From Bacteroidia bacterium (GTDB taxonomy: Bacteria; Bacteroidota; Bacteroidia; Bacteroidales; Azobacteroidaceae): a DNA stretch of 64,000 nt. The stretch is taken from contig BNTV01000010.1 in assembly GCA_025996865.1 (NCBI GenBank), positions 1-64,000 of the forward strand. The letters run 5' to 3'. This document shows positions 9,060 through 18,018 of this stretch, in pieces (positions within the stretch are counted from its first letter, which is position 1; the number at the start of each line of letters is the position of its first letter). Position numbers and translations under genes: made by a program. Under the pieces are notes generated by a model that saw nothing but the letters and a program-made list of their open reading frames with translations, did not search any database and was not told where the DNA came from.

Positions 9060-9497
9060 ATGTCATATACACAAATCCTTTATCACATCGTTTTACGAAC
9101 CAAACGTAGCGAGAAATCTATTACCCAAAACAATGTTGCTTCTTTGTACAAATACATTTGGGGAATAATCAAAAGCAAGCAGGGAAAACTATACCGTATA
9201 AACGGAATGGAAGACCATATTCATATTCTATCCGATTTGCACCCTTCTGTTTCTTTAGCGGATTATGTAAAAAGCATCAAAGTAGCGACTTCTTTATGGA
9301 TGAAGCAATCCAAAGACTTCCCTTTATTTTCGGGATGGAGTGAAGGGTATGCGGCGTTTACTTATTCTTTTAAGGAGAAAAATGTCATCATTCGCTATAT
9401 TAAATATCAGCAGGAACATCATCGGAATGAAAAGACTGAAGAGGAGTTAAGACGGTTACGCGGAGAACATGGCTTAGAGGGTGATTCAACGCCTTAG
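9060..9497 (+). CDS. IS200-like / REP-associated Y1 (HUH) transposase
   Basis: This 145-residue protein is a single transposase IS200-like (Y1) domain. It begins SYTQILYHIVLRTKRSE, has the HUH metal-binding motif in NGMEDHIHILSDLHP (His-Ile-His), and carries the catalytic tyrosine candidates in the C-terminal VIIRYIKYQQEHH segment. Free-standing members of this size mobilise or maintain palindromic repeats. The start at 9060 is chosen because it directly follows the promoter and matches the family N-terminus; the frame is open further upstream into the G-rich repeat arm. It lies between two near-identical palindromes, which are its likely substrates. Confidence 0.9.
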   Translation: MSYTQILYHIVLRTKRSEKSITQNNVASLYKYIWGIIKSKQGKLYRINGMEDHIHILSDLHPSVSLADYVKSIKVATSLWMKQSKDFPLFSGWSEGYAAFTYSFKEKNVIIRYIKYQQEHHRNEKTEEELRRLRGEHGLEGDSTP

Positions 9498-9599
9498 GTT
9501 GTTTTTTGCCCCATACTCACATCCTCCCCTCGCTCCCCGCATCGCATCTCTCTCTCACCTCGCTCCCCGCATCCCTCTCTCTCCTCACATCTCCCCCCC

Positions 9600-9743
9600 C
9601 TAAAGCCCCCAATCGCTTCGCTTCATTGGGGGTTATTCACATTAAACGCTACGCGTTTCGCTCACTCTTGAAAGTTCACCCGGAACGCTGCAAGCGTTCA
9701 AAATGAATAACCCCCAATGAAGCGAAGCGATTGGGGGCTTTAG
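9600..9743. repeat. Large inverted repeat, copy 2
   Basis: Perfect 40-bp arms (9600-9639 and 9704-9743) share the core and most of the spacer with copy 1. Outer arms are different in sequence from copy 1 yet still complementary to each other: a ~40-bp block near 9536-9577 is an almost exact reverse complement of a block near 9857-9899. The right arm continues G-rich to about 10010. Confidence 0.9.
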
Positions 9744-10057
9744 AGGGAGTGCGATGTGGGCTGCGATGCGTGGGAGAGGGGGTGCGATGCGTGGGGCGAG
9801 ATGCGGGAGCGATGCGAGGAGGGAGATGCGAGGAGAGAGATGCGAGGGGAGAGAGGGATGCGGGGAGCGAGGTGAGAGAGAGATGCGATGCGAGGGGGGT
9901 GCGATGTGGGTGCGATGCCTGGAGTGCGTGGGAGCGAGGTGCGGGAGCGAGGCGAGAGGGTGAGGCGTGGGGCGATGCGAGGGAGCGAGGCATGGGGGAC
10001 GATGCGAGGAGCGTGAACGAATATATAAGAAAAGTTCTTATTCTCGTTAGAAAATGC

Positions 10058-10065
10058 TAACTTTG
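10058..10065 (+). promoter_or_regulatory. -7 promoter element of pepP
   Basis: TAACTTTG matches TAnnTTTG exactly and ends 21 nt before the ATG at 10087. No good -33 TTTG is seen at the expected distance. Confidence 0.55.
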
Positions 10066-10086
10066 TCGTATTAAAAACACAAAATT

Positions 10087-11478
10087 ATGTTTACAAAAGA
10101 AATCTACGTCAAAAGACGCGAAGAATTGAAAAAATCAGTGAAATCAGGTATCATCCTGTTGTTGGGAAACGGCGAAGCAGCCATGAATTATTCGGGAAAT
10201 ACCTACGCTTTCCGCCAGGACAGCTCGTTTATTTATTATGTAGGCCTTGATACGCCTGATTTGGCTTATATTCTTGACATCGACCAAAATAAAGAGTATT
10301 TGCTGGGTGATGAACTGACTATCGACGACATCATTTGGATGGGAAACCTGCCTTCTTTGAAGGAACGGGCAGCCGGTGCCGGCATTGACACCGTTTTGCC
10401 TTTTTCAAATTTGGCAACAATCATTGGCGCCGGTTTGAAATCCAACCGGACGATTCATTATTTAAAACCGTACCGTTATCGCAATCAATTGATTTTAAGC
10501 GAAATATTGGGTGTACCGTGTAGAGACGCCCCATTGGGCGTCTCTACAGACCTCACCAAGGCTATTATCCGGATGCGACTGATTAAATCGGCTGAAGAGT
10601 TGGCGGAATTGGAAGATGCCGGAAGAACCGGTTATGCGATGCATATTGTCGCCATGAAAATGTGTCAGCCGGGCGTTTCGGAACGGGAAATTGCCGGGAC
10701 GATAGAAGGTTTGGCGATTTCGACCGGGAACCGTGTTTCTTTTCCAACCATTTTGTCGATGAATGGGCAAACGCTTCATAACCACGATCATAGCGGAATC
10801 TTGCAAGCGGGACGTTTGATGTTGTGCGATGCAGGATCGGAAAACCTGAATTACTATGCTTCCGATTTTACACGGACAACGGCTGTCGGCGGGGAATACA
10901 GCGAACGCCAGAAAAATATTCACAATATTGTCCTGAAAGCCATGAACGATTCCATTGCTATGGCCAAACCCGGCATTACTTATAAAAGCGTACATCGCAA
11001 TGCTTACCGCATTATCTTCGAAGGTTTGCGCGACCTCGGATTGGTAAAAGGCGAAACGGAGGCGGCGCTTGAAGCCGGTGTTCCTGCGCTGTTTATGCCC
11101 CACGGATTGGGACATGCCTTGGGCTTGGATGTGCATGACATGGAAGATCTGGGAGAAACCTTAGTCGGTTACGACGAAGAAACGAAACGGGATACCCTGT
11201 TCGGTTACAGGAGCCTGCGTTTCGGAAAACGTTTGGAACCCGGTCATGTCCTGACTGTTGAACCGGGGATTTATTTTGTTCCTCAGTTGATAGAGAAATG
11301 GAGAGCTGAAAAAACCAATGCTGATTTTATTCATTTTGATAAATTGAAAGATTACTACGGTTTTGGCGGTATCCGGTTGGAAGATGATATTGTCATTACC
11401 CCGCAAGCTTGCCGGCCGGTTTATGAAAAACGGCTTCCGGTAACGGTTGAGGAGATTGAAGCGGCTGTAAAGAGCTGA
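10087..11478 (+). CDS. pepP: Xaa-Pro aminopeptidase (M24B)
   Basis: This cytosolic metallopeptidase removes N-terminal residues next to proline. The 463-residue protein has an N-terminal creatinase-like domain (about 1-140) and a pita-bread catalytic domain with the two-metal ligands visible: the two aspartates in LCDAGSENLNYYASDFTRT, the histidine in PHGLGHALGLDVHD, and the glutamates in TVEPGIYF and RLEDDIVIT. Residues 145-154 (CRDAPLGVST region) are encoded by a perfect palindrome of the GTAGAGAC family (10519-10548), in frame, at the junction of the two domains. The gene stands alone with its own promoter and a downstream hairpin. Confidence 0.95.
   Translation: MFTKEIYVKRREELKKSVKSGIILLLGNGEAAMNYSGNTYAFRQDSSFIYYVGLDTPDLAYILDIDQNKEYLLGDELTIDDIIWMGNLPSLKERAAGAGIDTVLPFSNLATIIGAGLKSNRTIHYLKPYRYRNQLILSEILGVPCRDAPLGVSTDLTKAIIRMRLIKSAEELAELEDAGRTGYAMHIVAMKMCQPGVSEREIAGTIEGLAISTGNRVSFPTILSMNGQTLHNHDHSGILQAGRLMLCDAGSENLNYYASDFTRTTAVGGEYSERQKNIHNIVLKAMNDSIAMAKPGITYKSVHRNAYRIIFEGLRDLGLVKGETEAALEAGVPALFMPHGLGHALGLDVHDMEDLGETLVGYDEETKRDTLFGYRSLRFGKRLEPGHVLTVEPGIYFVPQLIEKWRAEKTNADFIHFDKLKDYYGFGGIRLEDDIVITPQACRPVYEKRLPVTVEEIEAAVKS
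10519..10548. repeat. GTAGAGAC-family palindrome inside pepP
   Basis: Perfect 13-bp arms (10519-10531 and 10536-10548) with a CATT loop. The same outer GTAGAGAC ... GTCTCTAC appears between genes at 34649-34676 and 47031-47059 with different inner bases. Here it is translated in frame. Confidence 0.95.
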
Positions 11479-11774
11479 AATAATGAAAATATTCGACCGA
11501 AATTAAGATTATGCTTTGTGCATTGAATATGGGATGTCTTCACACCAGGAAGACCTTACGGTCTTCCTGGTTCAGCACCTCAATTTAATATTTAGCCTTT
11601 TTCGCATTATATTTGCAATGTATTAACCAATTGTAACTACTCAGGTACTCTAAATAATAATTTACATTTCTCTTTTGTCATGGCGGGCTTGGCCCGCTAT
11701 CTCCTGATAATCGTTAAACACTAATTGGGAAATTTGTCGTGCACCTAACAGTTGGGGAGATACTCGTAAGAAAA
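11479..11774. repeat. Intergenic repeats between convergent pepP and the MFS gene
   Basis: No gene is seen. A perfect 11-bp-stem palindrome (11545-11555 with 11560-11570, loop TTAC) can act as a two-way transcription barrier although no long T run follows. At 11681-11698 a GCGGGCTTGGCCCGC hairpin is followed by a 46-bp block (11700-11745) that recurs in inverted orientation at 25242-25287 with one mismatch. Confidence 0.75.
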
Positions 11775-12989
11775 TCAGACTGTTTCACGCTTATACTGAA
11801 AGAAAACCGCAAACAAAACCCCAATGACCAAAGCGTATCCGGCAAAAATAAACCAGCAAGCAGGCCAATCGGTAACACCTTCTTTCGTGAAATGATTAAT
11901 CACATTTTCAGCCCCGTAATTACCGATAATCGCGCCCAATCCGTTCGTTACCATCATCAACATTCCTTGAGCGCTGGCGCGGAATTTCGCCGGCGTTTCC
12001 TTTTCGATAAACAGCGAACCGGAGATATTGAAGAAGTCGAAAGCCATTCCATAAATAATCATGGAAAGCGTCAGCCAAATCATTCCGGTTCCCGGATTGC
12101 CGATTCCAAACAGGCCGAAACGCAAAAACCAGGCTCCCAAACTCATCAGCATCACGGTTTTAATACCGAATCTGCGTAAGAAAAACGGGATGGCTAAAAT
12201 AAACAAGGCTTCGGCTATTTGGGATATGGACATGAAAATATTGTTATATCTGACGGCGAATGAGTCGGGATAATCAGCCTGAAAACTTCCCAGGAAAGCG
12301 CTTCCGTAGGAATTGGTGATTTGCAGGCAAATGCCTAACAGGATTGCGAAAAAGAAAAACAACGCCATTTTCTTTTCTTTCAGCAAAACCAAAGCGTCCA
12401 ATCCCAAAACGGAAATCAGGGAACTGCCTTTCTGCGCGCGAGTCGGCGGAGAGGGTGGGAGAGTGAAGGCGAAGATTCCGAAGCATAAAGCGGAAGCGCT
12501 CGCCAACAGCAATTGGTTGGAACTTGTTCCCCATCCGGCCAGATTGACGATCCACATGGCCACGATAAACCCGACCGTTCCCCATGAACGGATCGGCGGA
12601 AAATCTTTCACCGTATCCATATTGTTTTTAGCCATGATGCTGTAACAGACGGAATAACTCAATCCGATGGTGGGCATGAAAACCACCGCATTCAAGAACA
12701 TACATAAATAGAGCTGATTGAACCCGCTTGCCCGCGACGCCATGAAAAGACAGCAAGCGCCCAACAAGTGCAGAACGCCCAGCAATTTTTCGGAGTTAAT
12801 CCACCGGTCGGCAATGATGCCGACAATTGTCGGCATGATGAAAGAGGCGATACCGGCTGTCGCAAACAAGGTGCCGATTTTGTCGCCCATGCCCATACTG
12901 AACATGTAGTTACCAAAAGAAATCAACCATGAACCCCAGATGAAAAATTCGAGGAACTGGGTTATTGTGAGGCGAAGTTTTATTCCCAT
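11775..12989 (-). CDS. MFS permease, nucleoside:H+ symporter type
   Basis: This 404-residue inner-membrane protein has about 12 hydrophobic spans. The N-terminus (LTITQFLEFFIWGSWLISFG) and the segment GIADRWINSEKLLGVLHLL match the NupG/XapB-like nucleoside symporters of Bacteroidota, which import nucleosides with protons. The ATG overlaps the serA stop codon as TAATG, so it is translated with serA, although no pathway link between them is obvious. The substrate is inferred from family resemblance only. Confidence 0.85.
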   Translation of the reverse strand: MGIKLRLTITQFLEFFIWGSWLISFGNYMFSMGMGDKIGTLFATAGIASFIMPTIVGIIADRWINSEKLLGVLHLLGACCLFMASRASGFNQLYLCMFLNAVVFMPTIGLSYSVCYSIMAKNNMDTVKDFPPIRSWGTVGFIVAMWIVNLAGWGTSSNQLLLASASALCFGIFAFTLPPSPPTRAQKGSSLISVLGLDALVLLKEKKMALFFFFAILLGICLQITNSYGSAFLGSFQADYPDSFAVRYNNIFMSISQIAEALFILAIPFFLRRFGIKTVMLMSLGAWFLRFGLFGIGNPGTGMIWLTLSMIIYGMAFDFFNISGSLFIEKETPAKFRASAQGMLMMVTNGLGAIIGNYGAENVINHFTKEGVTDWPACWFIFAGYALVIGVLFAVFFQYKRETV

Positions 12990-13909
12990 TACCTGTTTAC
13001 TTGAAATTTCGTATTTCCTGTTTTGAAAAAATCCACAATCTGGTTGGCTGCGGCGATTCCTGCGTTGTTATTGGCTTCGGAAGTTTGCGCACCCATTTTT
13101 TTAGGCGTTGAAAAATACCGTTTGGGGAATTTTTCTTTCATTTCCGCGTCGTTTTTAGGCGTGACATCCGTTAAATATTTGAAATCCGGACGGTCTTCCA
13201 TGATTTTCACCAATTCGGCTTCGTTGATTACTTCCTGGCGGGCGGTGTTGATAAGCACCGCTTTTTTCGGCATTTTTTCCAGCAAAGCGTAGTTGATGGA
13301 ATTTTTTGTTTCGGCTGTCGCCGGAATGTGCAAGGAAACATATTGGCAGGTCAGGTACAGTTCTTCGGCGGAAGCGAGGGCTTTAACGCCGTCTTTTTCA
13401 ATGGCTTCAACGGGGTAAAAAGCGTCGTAGGCATAGATTTCCATTCCAAAGCCTTTGGCGATGCGGGCTACGTTCCGGCCTACATTTCCGTAAGCGTGGA
13501 TGCCTAATTTTTTGCCTGACAATTCGGAACCCGAACTGCCGTCGAAAAAATTGCGGGCGGAATAGACCATCATGGCTAAAGCCAGTTCGGCCACCGCATT
13601 GGAGTTTTGTCCGGGCGTGTTCATAACCACGACGTTGTGTGCAGTGGCTGCTTCCAGGTTCACATTGTCGTAACCGGCGCCGGCCCGGACAACAATTTTC
13701 AGGTTTTTAGCGGCATCCAACACTTCGGCGTCGATGATGTCGCTCCGGATGATGATGGCATTTGCCTCTTTTACAGCATCCAACAACTGTGATTTGTCGG
13801 TGTATTTTTCCAATAAGAGAAATTCAAATCCGGCATTGTCAATGACTTGCTTGATTTTTTGAACAGCTTCCGCTGCAAATGGTTTTTCTGTTGCTACTAC
13901 TATTTTCAT
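12989..13909 (-). CDS. serA: D-3-phosphoglycerate dehydrogenase
   Basis: SerA oxidises 3-phosphoglycerate with NAD+, the first step of serine synthesis. The 306-residue length, without a C-terminal ACT domain, is the usual Bacteroidales form. Visible features are the Rossmann motif in KLGIHAYGNVGRNVARIAKG, the catalytic arginine region VLINTARQEVINE, and the C-terminal KKMGAQTSEANNNAG. The last segment has Met where many 2-hydroxyacid dehydrogenases have the catalytic His; this is normal for the Bacteroidales group as I remember it. The stop codon overlaps the start of the MFS gene. The usual partner serC is not in this window. Confidence 0.93.
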   Translation of the reverse strand: MKIVVATEKPFAAEAVQKIKQVIDNAGFEFLLLEKYTDKSQLLDAVKEANAIIIRSDIIDAEVLDAAKNLKIVVRAGAGYDNVNLEAATAHNVVVMNTPGQNSNAVAELALAMMVYSARNFFDGSSGSELSGKKLGIHAYGNVGRNVARIAKGFGMEIYAYDAFYPVEAIEKDGVKALASAEELYLTCQYVSLHIPATAETKNSINYALLEKMPKKAVLINTARQEVINEAELVKIMEDRPDFKYLTDVTPKNDAEMKEKFPKRYFSTPKKMGAQTSEANNNAGIAAANQIVDFFKTGNTKFQVNR

Positions 13910-13915
13910 ACGTTT

Positions 13916-16387
13916 TTATAAATTGATTAATGTATTGCGAAGCGCTTTCATTTCCTTGCTTTGTTGAGCAAGTAGCCGGTACAAAGTTACTCGTTTTTCT
14001 TCAGATTGTTCGCCTTTTTCGAAAAGATTTAATATTGAAACAATTTTGGGAGATGGCATCATACTCATCAATGAACCCATTTTGTGAGAAATTTGTTTGA
14101 CCGTTTCGGAATCATTTTTGTCCAAAGCATCTCCGAGCAGTTTCAAATTGTTTTTTGATTCTTCAATGAACATATCTACCATGTTTAGTGCGGCTTCGCG
14201 GTCGCCGGAAACAGATTCCAACAGGTTTTCGAGATTACTTAAATTGAAAGTTTTGAAAGAATTTTTATCTATATTTACGGTTTGTCCGGTGTATTTTTCG
14301 ATGATTTTCAAAATGTCTTCCGCCTTGAAGGGTTTGGACAGAAAATCGGTAAATCCGTTTTTCGAATGATTTTCCTTCCAGTTGGAATCGGCCGAAAGTC
14401 CGATGACAGGAATGGTTTGCGCTTTGGGATAAGGCTGTTTCCGGATTTTTTCCGCCAGTTCAAATCCCTTGATGTCAGGCATTTGTATGTCTGTGAAAAT
14501 AATATCGAAAGATTCTTTTTCCAAGAGGTTCAAAGCATCGGGAGCGCTCACGGAACAAACATACGACAATCCGGCTCTTTTCATCAATTCCGATAAAAGG
14601 TTCAGTTGCACGATGTCGTCGTCCACAAACAGGATGCGTATATTTTTTCCGGAACTTGCAGTTGGAGTGGTAATTGGTTCATTTTCAGGTGGAACAACTT
14701 CATTTTTATCCGGAGCAAGGGGAATCGTAAGAATGAAATCGGCTCCTCGTCCGTTTTCCGATTTGATTTCAATGTTTCCGTTCATCAGCGAAGATAATTT
14801 TCGAGAAATAGTCAGTCCCAAGCCTGTTCCTTCTACGGTTTGCCTGGTCTTATCCAAGCGAGTGAATTCTTCGAATATGCGCTTTTTATCTTCTCCGCTG
14901 ATACCTGGACCGGAGTCTTTTACGGAAATACGGAGCAGGTTTCCTTTTTCAATGGAAGCGCGAAGGGTAATCTTTCCGTTTTCAGGGGTGAATTTGATTG
15001 CATTTGAAATTAAATTGTTCAGTATCTGTTTGATACGATATGGGTCGCCGGTATATTTTTTTTCTTCCCGAATCGTTGAATTGAGTTTAAAAGTCAGGTT
15101 TTTCTTTTGAGCAAGGGGCCGGAAACTATCGTAAATATCGTTTACGAAGGAATGAGGAGAAAACGATAACAAATTTATTTTCTGGCGGTTTTTTTCCAAA
15201 GCCTGAAAATCCAACAAATTCTTTACTAAATCGAGAATATGAGTGGCCGACGAATACATGTTTTTTACGAAATATTGTTGTTCCCGGGAAATTTTTTCTC
15301 CCGACAACAAGTCGAGAAATCCTATGATAGAGCTGATTGGCGCTTTGATGTCGTGCGTAATCGTATAAATCAATTGTTCGCGGGACACCAATAATTTGTC
15401 CACCGATTTTTTAGTTTCCTGTAATTTTTTTCTGTAATTAATGCCTTCGTTTACGGATTTTAATGTCCAGGACATGAAAAAGATGGTGACGGCCAAAGCC
15501 AACAACCCGATGGTTACAACCAAGTTCAATGATTTTACCAACGACTCGTTCCGCCTGTTCAAAATATCCAGGCTATATTGATATTCGGCGTTTTTTATCT
15601 TATTCACAATCTGGTCGATTTTTGTGCCCGTAAGTCCGTTAATCAAATGAAATTCATTTTGTCGTTCAATCAATGCCTTGATTATTTTTGCATTTTTCTT
15701 TTGGGCGACAAGGCTCTTTTCTTTTATGAATTGAACAAGGGTATCGGAAATGGACGGAGCGGCTAATTCATCTGTATATGAAACCGTACCGGTTTTGATT
15801 TGGGTAAGCGTGTCTGTTTCGCCGGGTTTTACAACTTCGCGAATTCGCTGGAGGATACTTTTTTTCTCGACAATCGTTTTCAGGGTGTCTTGTATCAATT
15901 GGACTCTATTGATTAAAAGATCATTCAGTTTGGCGGTATCGCTGAAAGTGGTTATCGTTGTGTTCGTAATTTCATGGATGGTATTGTTTTCCATTTGACT
16001 CATCAGGTAAACCATTTCCCGTAGATTGTCCGCTTTTTTCACAAGCAAGATTGTTAAACTATCTAAATCCGATAATATCTGCGGATTTTCTTCGGCCCGT
16101 TTCATGGAATCTATCTGTCCGAATACGAGAGCCATAAGGGAATCATATTCGAAATACAGGTTTTGATCATTGGCGTCGATCATGATTACGGCAGTTCCTT
16201 CCGCCTGATACAGATTATTTAAAGTGTTGTTTAGTTCAACTAATTTTTGTTTAAGATCAGGGTCTTTGGAAATATCCGAAGCTTTGCCCATTTCCAAATA
16301 AATGGCGACGACTCCCGATATTGCCAAAATCATCAAAAGACAATATCCCAAAATAACAATTATGCGGGTGTTTTTAATGAGTTGCAT
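13916..16387 (-). CDS. Hybrid sensor histidine kinase with receiver and HPt domains
   Basis: This 823-residue membrane kinase has a TM helix near residues 8-28, a long helical periplasmic sensor region (about 30-290), a second TM helix (about 290-310), HisKA with phospho-acceptor His345 in ITHDIKAPISS, HATPase_c (NNLISNAIKF, DSGPGIS, GTGLGLTIS), a receiver domain (ILFVDDD; phospho-Asp in FTDIQMPD) and an HPt domain with His in QISHKMGSLM. This gives a full His-Asp-His chain ending in an HPt that can pass phosphate to a separate regulator. Its start overlaps the 3' end of the sigma-54 activator gene by 14 nt, so the pair is one operon and the likely phosphorelay partner is next door. The signal is unknown. 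Confidence 0.92.
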   Translation of the reverse strand: MQLIKNTRIIVILGYCLLMILAISGVVAIYLEMGKASDISKDPDLKQKLVELNNTLNNLYQAEGTAVIMIDANDQNLYFEYDSLMALVFGQIDSMKRAEENPQILSDLDSLTILLVKKADNLREMVYLMSQMENNTIHEITNTTITTFSDTAKLNDLLINRVQLIQDTLKTIVEKKSILQRIREVVKPGETDTLTQIKTGTVSYTDELAAPSISDTLVQFIKEKSLVAQKKNAKIIKALIERQNEFHLINGLTGTKIDQIVNKIKNAEYQYSLDILNRRNESLVKSLNLVVTIGLLALAVTIFFMSWTLKSVNEGINYRKKLQETKKSVDKLLVSREQLIYTITHDIKAPISSIIGFLDLLSGEKISREQQYFVKNMYSSATHILDLVKNLLDFQALEKNRQKINLLSFSPHSFVNDIYDSFRPLAQKKNLTFKLNSTIREEKKYTGDPYRIKQILNNLISNAIKFTPENGKITLRASIEKGNLLRISVKDSGPGISGEDKKRIFEEFTRLDKTRQTVEGTGLGLTISRKLSSLMNGNIEIKSENGRGADFILTIPLAPDKNEVVPPENEPITTPTASSGKNIRILFVDDDIVQLNLLSELMKRAGLSYVCSVSAPDALNLLEKESFDIIFTDIQMPDIKGFELAEKIRKQPYPKAQTIPVIGLSADSNWKENHSKNGFTDFLSKPFKAEDILKIIEKYTGQTVNIDKNSFKTFNLSNLENLLESVSGDREAALNMVDMFIEESKNNLKLLGDALDKNDSETVKQISHKMGSLMSMMPSPKIVSILNLFEKGEQSEEKRVTLYRLLAQQSKEMKALRNTLINL

Positions 16388-17576
16388 TTTCCATCTGCTT
16401 GTAATGGTATATATTGGGTGTACATTCTTTTACTAATTCCGGAGTTATAGTATCTTCATGGACAACGAGCACCAATCTGAATATTACATTTCTCAGTTCG
16501 CGGATATTGCCCGGCCAGTTGTATCGCTGTAATAAATTCAACGTTTCTTCGTCGAATCCGACGACATTTTTATTAATTTCCCGGTTTGCGATTTTCAAAA
16601 AATGGTGGGCAAACAATACAACGTCTTCCATACATTTTTTGAGCGGGGGCATTTCTATAACAAACTCATTGATGCGGTGATATAAATCGGAACGAAATCT
16701 ACCGACGGAAATGGCTTTCTCCATGTCTTCGTTGGTCGCGACAACCACCCTTACATTGACCGGAATTTCTTTATTGGCGCCGATGGGTTTGATTTTTTTC
16801 TCCTGGAGCGCCCGGAGTAGTTGCATTTGGGTATCTAAGGAAAGATTTCCGATTTCATCCAAAAATAGCGTTCCTCCATCGGCTTCTTCGAAATGGCCTT
16901 TTTTATTGTTGATTGCTCCGGTAAACGAACCCTTGATGTGTCCGAAAAATTCGCTGGCTGACAGTTCCTTAGACATCGTTCCGCAATCTACCGGAATGAA
17001 TGGAGCGGAAGTGCGATGACTTTTTTCATGAATCAACTGCGCAATATGTTCTTTTCCGACGCCGCTTTCTCCTTTGATAAAAACGGCAAGATTGGTCGGC
17101 GCAACTAAATCTACATATTCATATACTTTCTTGTATTCCAATGAATTACCATGTACGTAATCCGAACCGGGATCGGCGCCCTTATGGGTACGCGGTGTTT
17201 TTTTATCTTTTGTATTACCGGGCGAATTTAGTGCATTTATTTTTTCGAGAAGCTGTTCGGGATTAAACGGTTTGGCAATATAATCATAAGCTCCGGCGCG
17301 AATAGATTCGACTGCGGTTTGAATGTCGGCATAACTGGTCATCATGATGATGACAATTTCGGGGTATTTGTCTTTTGTCCATTTCAGCAAATCCAAACCG
17401 CTGCCGTCCGGAAGACGCAGATCGGAAATAATCAGATTCGGCTGAGATGTTTCGATTTCCTTTTTAGCATCGGCTACACTCAAAGATGCCCTCACTTCAA
17501 ATCCTTTCTTCGTAAACCACGTTTTTAACATCAATCCGAAAGTTACAACATCTTCAATAATTAGAATATTTTTCAT
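16374..17576 (-). CDS. Sigma-54 (NtrC-type) response regulator lacking the DNA-binding domain
   Basis: This 400-residue protein has a receiver domain (1-120; phospho-Asp in ISDLRLPDGSG, conserved Lys in YIAKPF) and a sigma-54 interaction AAA+ domain (about 140-370) with Walker A GESGVGKE, the sigma-54 contact loop GSFTGA, Walker B GTLFLDEIG and the arginine finger region FRSDLYHRI. It ends soon after the NWPGNIREL segment; the Fis-type helix-turn-helix that normally follows (family length about 450-470) is absent. The stop overlaps the kinase start by 14 nt. It could activate RpoN holoenzyme from solution, without enhancer binding, as known for a few natural HTH-less activators. Confidence 0.92.
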   Translation of the reverse strand: MKNILIIEDVVTFGLMLKTWFTKKGFEVRASLSVADAKKEIETSQPNLIISDLRLPDGSGLDLLKWTKDKYPEIVIIMMTSYADIQTAVESIRAGAYDYIAKPFNPEQLLEKINALNSPGNTKDKKTPRTHKGADPGSDYVHGNSLEYKKVYEYVDLVAPTNLAVFIKGESGVGKEHIAQLIHEKSHRTSAPFIPVDCGTMSKELSASEFFGHIKGSFTGAINNKKGHFEEADGGTLFLDEIGNLSLDTQMQLLRALQEKKIKPIGANKEIPVNVRVVVATNEDMEKAISVGRFRSDLYHRINEFVIEMPPLKKCMEDVVLFAHHFLKIANREINKNVVGFDEETLNLLQRYNWPGNIRELRNVIFRLVLVVHEDTITPELVKECTPNIYHYKQMENATH

Positions 17577-17629
17577 TTAATAAAAATTCCGTATTAAATA
17601 AACATCAAATAAGTCACAAAATGGCAGAA

Positions 17630-17660
17630 CAAAGTTAATCATTATTGAAGAATTTACAAA
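17630..17660 (-). promoter_or_regulatory. Promoter of the regulator/kinase operon
   Basis: On the minus strand a TTTG (17657-17660) is followed after exactly 19 nt by TAACTTTG (17630-17637), a textbook Bacteroidota sigma-ABfr promoter, 53 nt upstream of the regulator ATG at 17576. Confidence 0.75.
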
Positions 17661-17703
17661 AAAATAGGCTAAATCTTTTTTTTTCTTTTTGAGTGGCGCA
17701 AAT

Positions 17704-17748
17704 AAAAAGGCGAAAGACCCGTAATTCCGGTTTCTTCCGCCTTTTACC
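17704..17748 (-). terminator. Intrinsic terminator after the small wHTH gene
   Basis: On the minus strand AAAAGGCGGAAGAAACCG ... CGGGTCTTTCGCCTTTTT forms a long imperfect hairpin with a T-rich end, directly downstream of the stop at 17767. Confidence 0.7.
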
Positions 17749-17766
17749 TTGATTTTTCCGGCTCTC

Positions 17767-17964
17767 TTATGTCAAAGAAAGCGTAATGTCATCCTCTTTT
17801 TTTCCAAAGACCAATTTTTCTTCACGCGCCAACCAACCGATGGCTCCATAGATCTCTTTTTCCGTCAATTTGGTAAGTTTCTTCAATTCTTTAATGCTTT
17901 TGGCACCTTGTTCATCCAGAACTTTCCAAATATGACCTGCATCTGTTCCAATCTTTTCTTTCAT
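17767..17964 (-). CDS. Small winged-helix protein (DUF2582-type)
   Basis: This 65-residue protein is one winged helix-turn-helix: IGTDAGHIWKVLDEQGAKSI, then KELKKLTKLTEKEIYGAIGWL as the recognition region, then a wing (EEKLVFGKKEDDITLSL). It matches the small wHTH family common in Bacteroidota (PF10771). DNA binding is likely; targets are unknown. It is bounded by its own terminator and by a gap before the TPR gene. Confidence 0.85.
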   Translation of the reverse strand: MKEKIGTDAGHIWKVLDEQGAKSIKELKKLTKLTEKEIYGAIGWLAREEKLVFGKKEDDITLSLT

Positions 17965-18018
17965 TTTACTTCATTTTAATAACTTGAAAAATATAATCTT
18001 ACATTTGTTAAATGATCG

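Larger units (their letters stand above)
8462..10016 (+). mobile_element. RAYT-like transposase flanked by two large palindromes
   Basis: The unit consists of palindrome copy 1 (core 8658-8853), an HUH transposase gene (9060-9497) and palindrome copy 2 (core 9600-9743), each palindrome embedded in low-complexity arms that are C-rich on the left and G-rich on the right. The core of both copies contains the same ~40-bp arm (TAAAGCCCCCAATCGCTTCG...). This is the layout expected of REP-associated tyrosine transposases with their palindromic partners (a REPtron-like unit). I see no flanking target duplication, and the exact outer ends are unclear. Confidence 0.7.

Noticed and set aside
12989..13909. 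SerA as inactive because the usual catalytic His is Met
   Set aside because: As far as I recall Bacteroidales SerA proteins share KKMGAQT at this site, so it is a family trait rather than damage.
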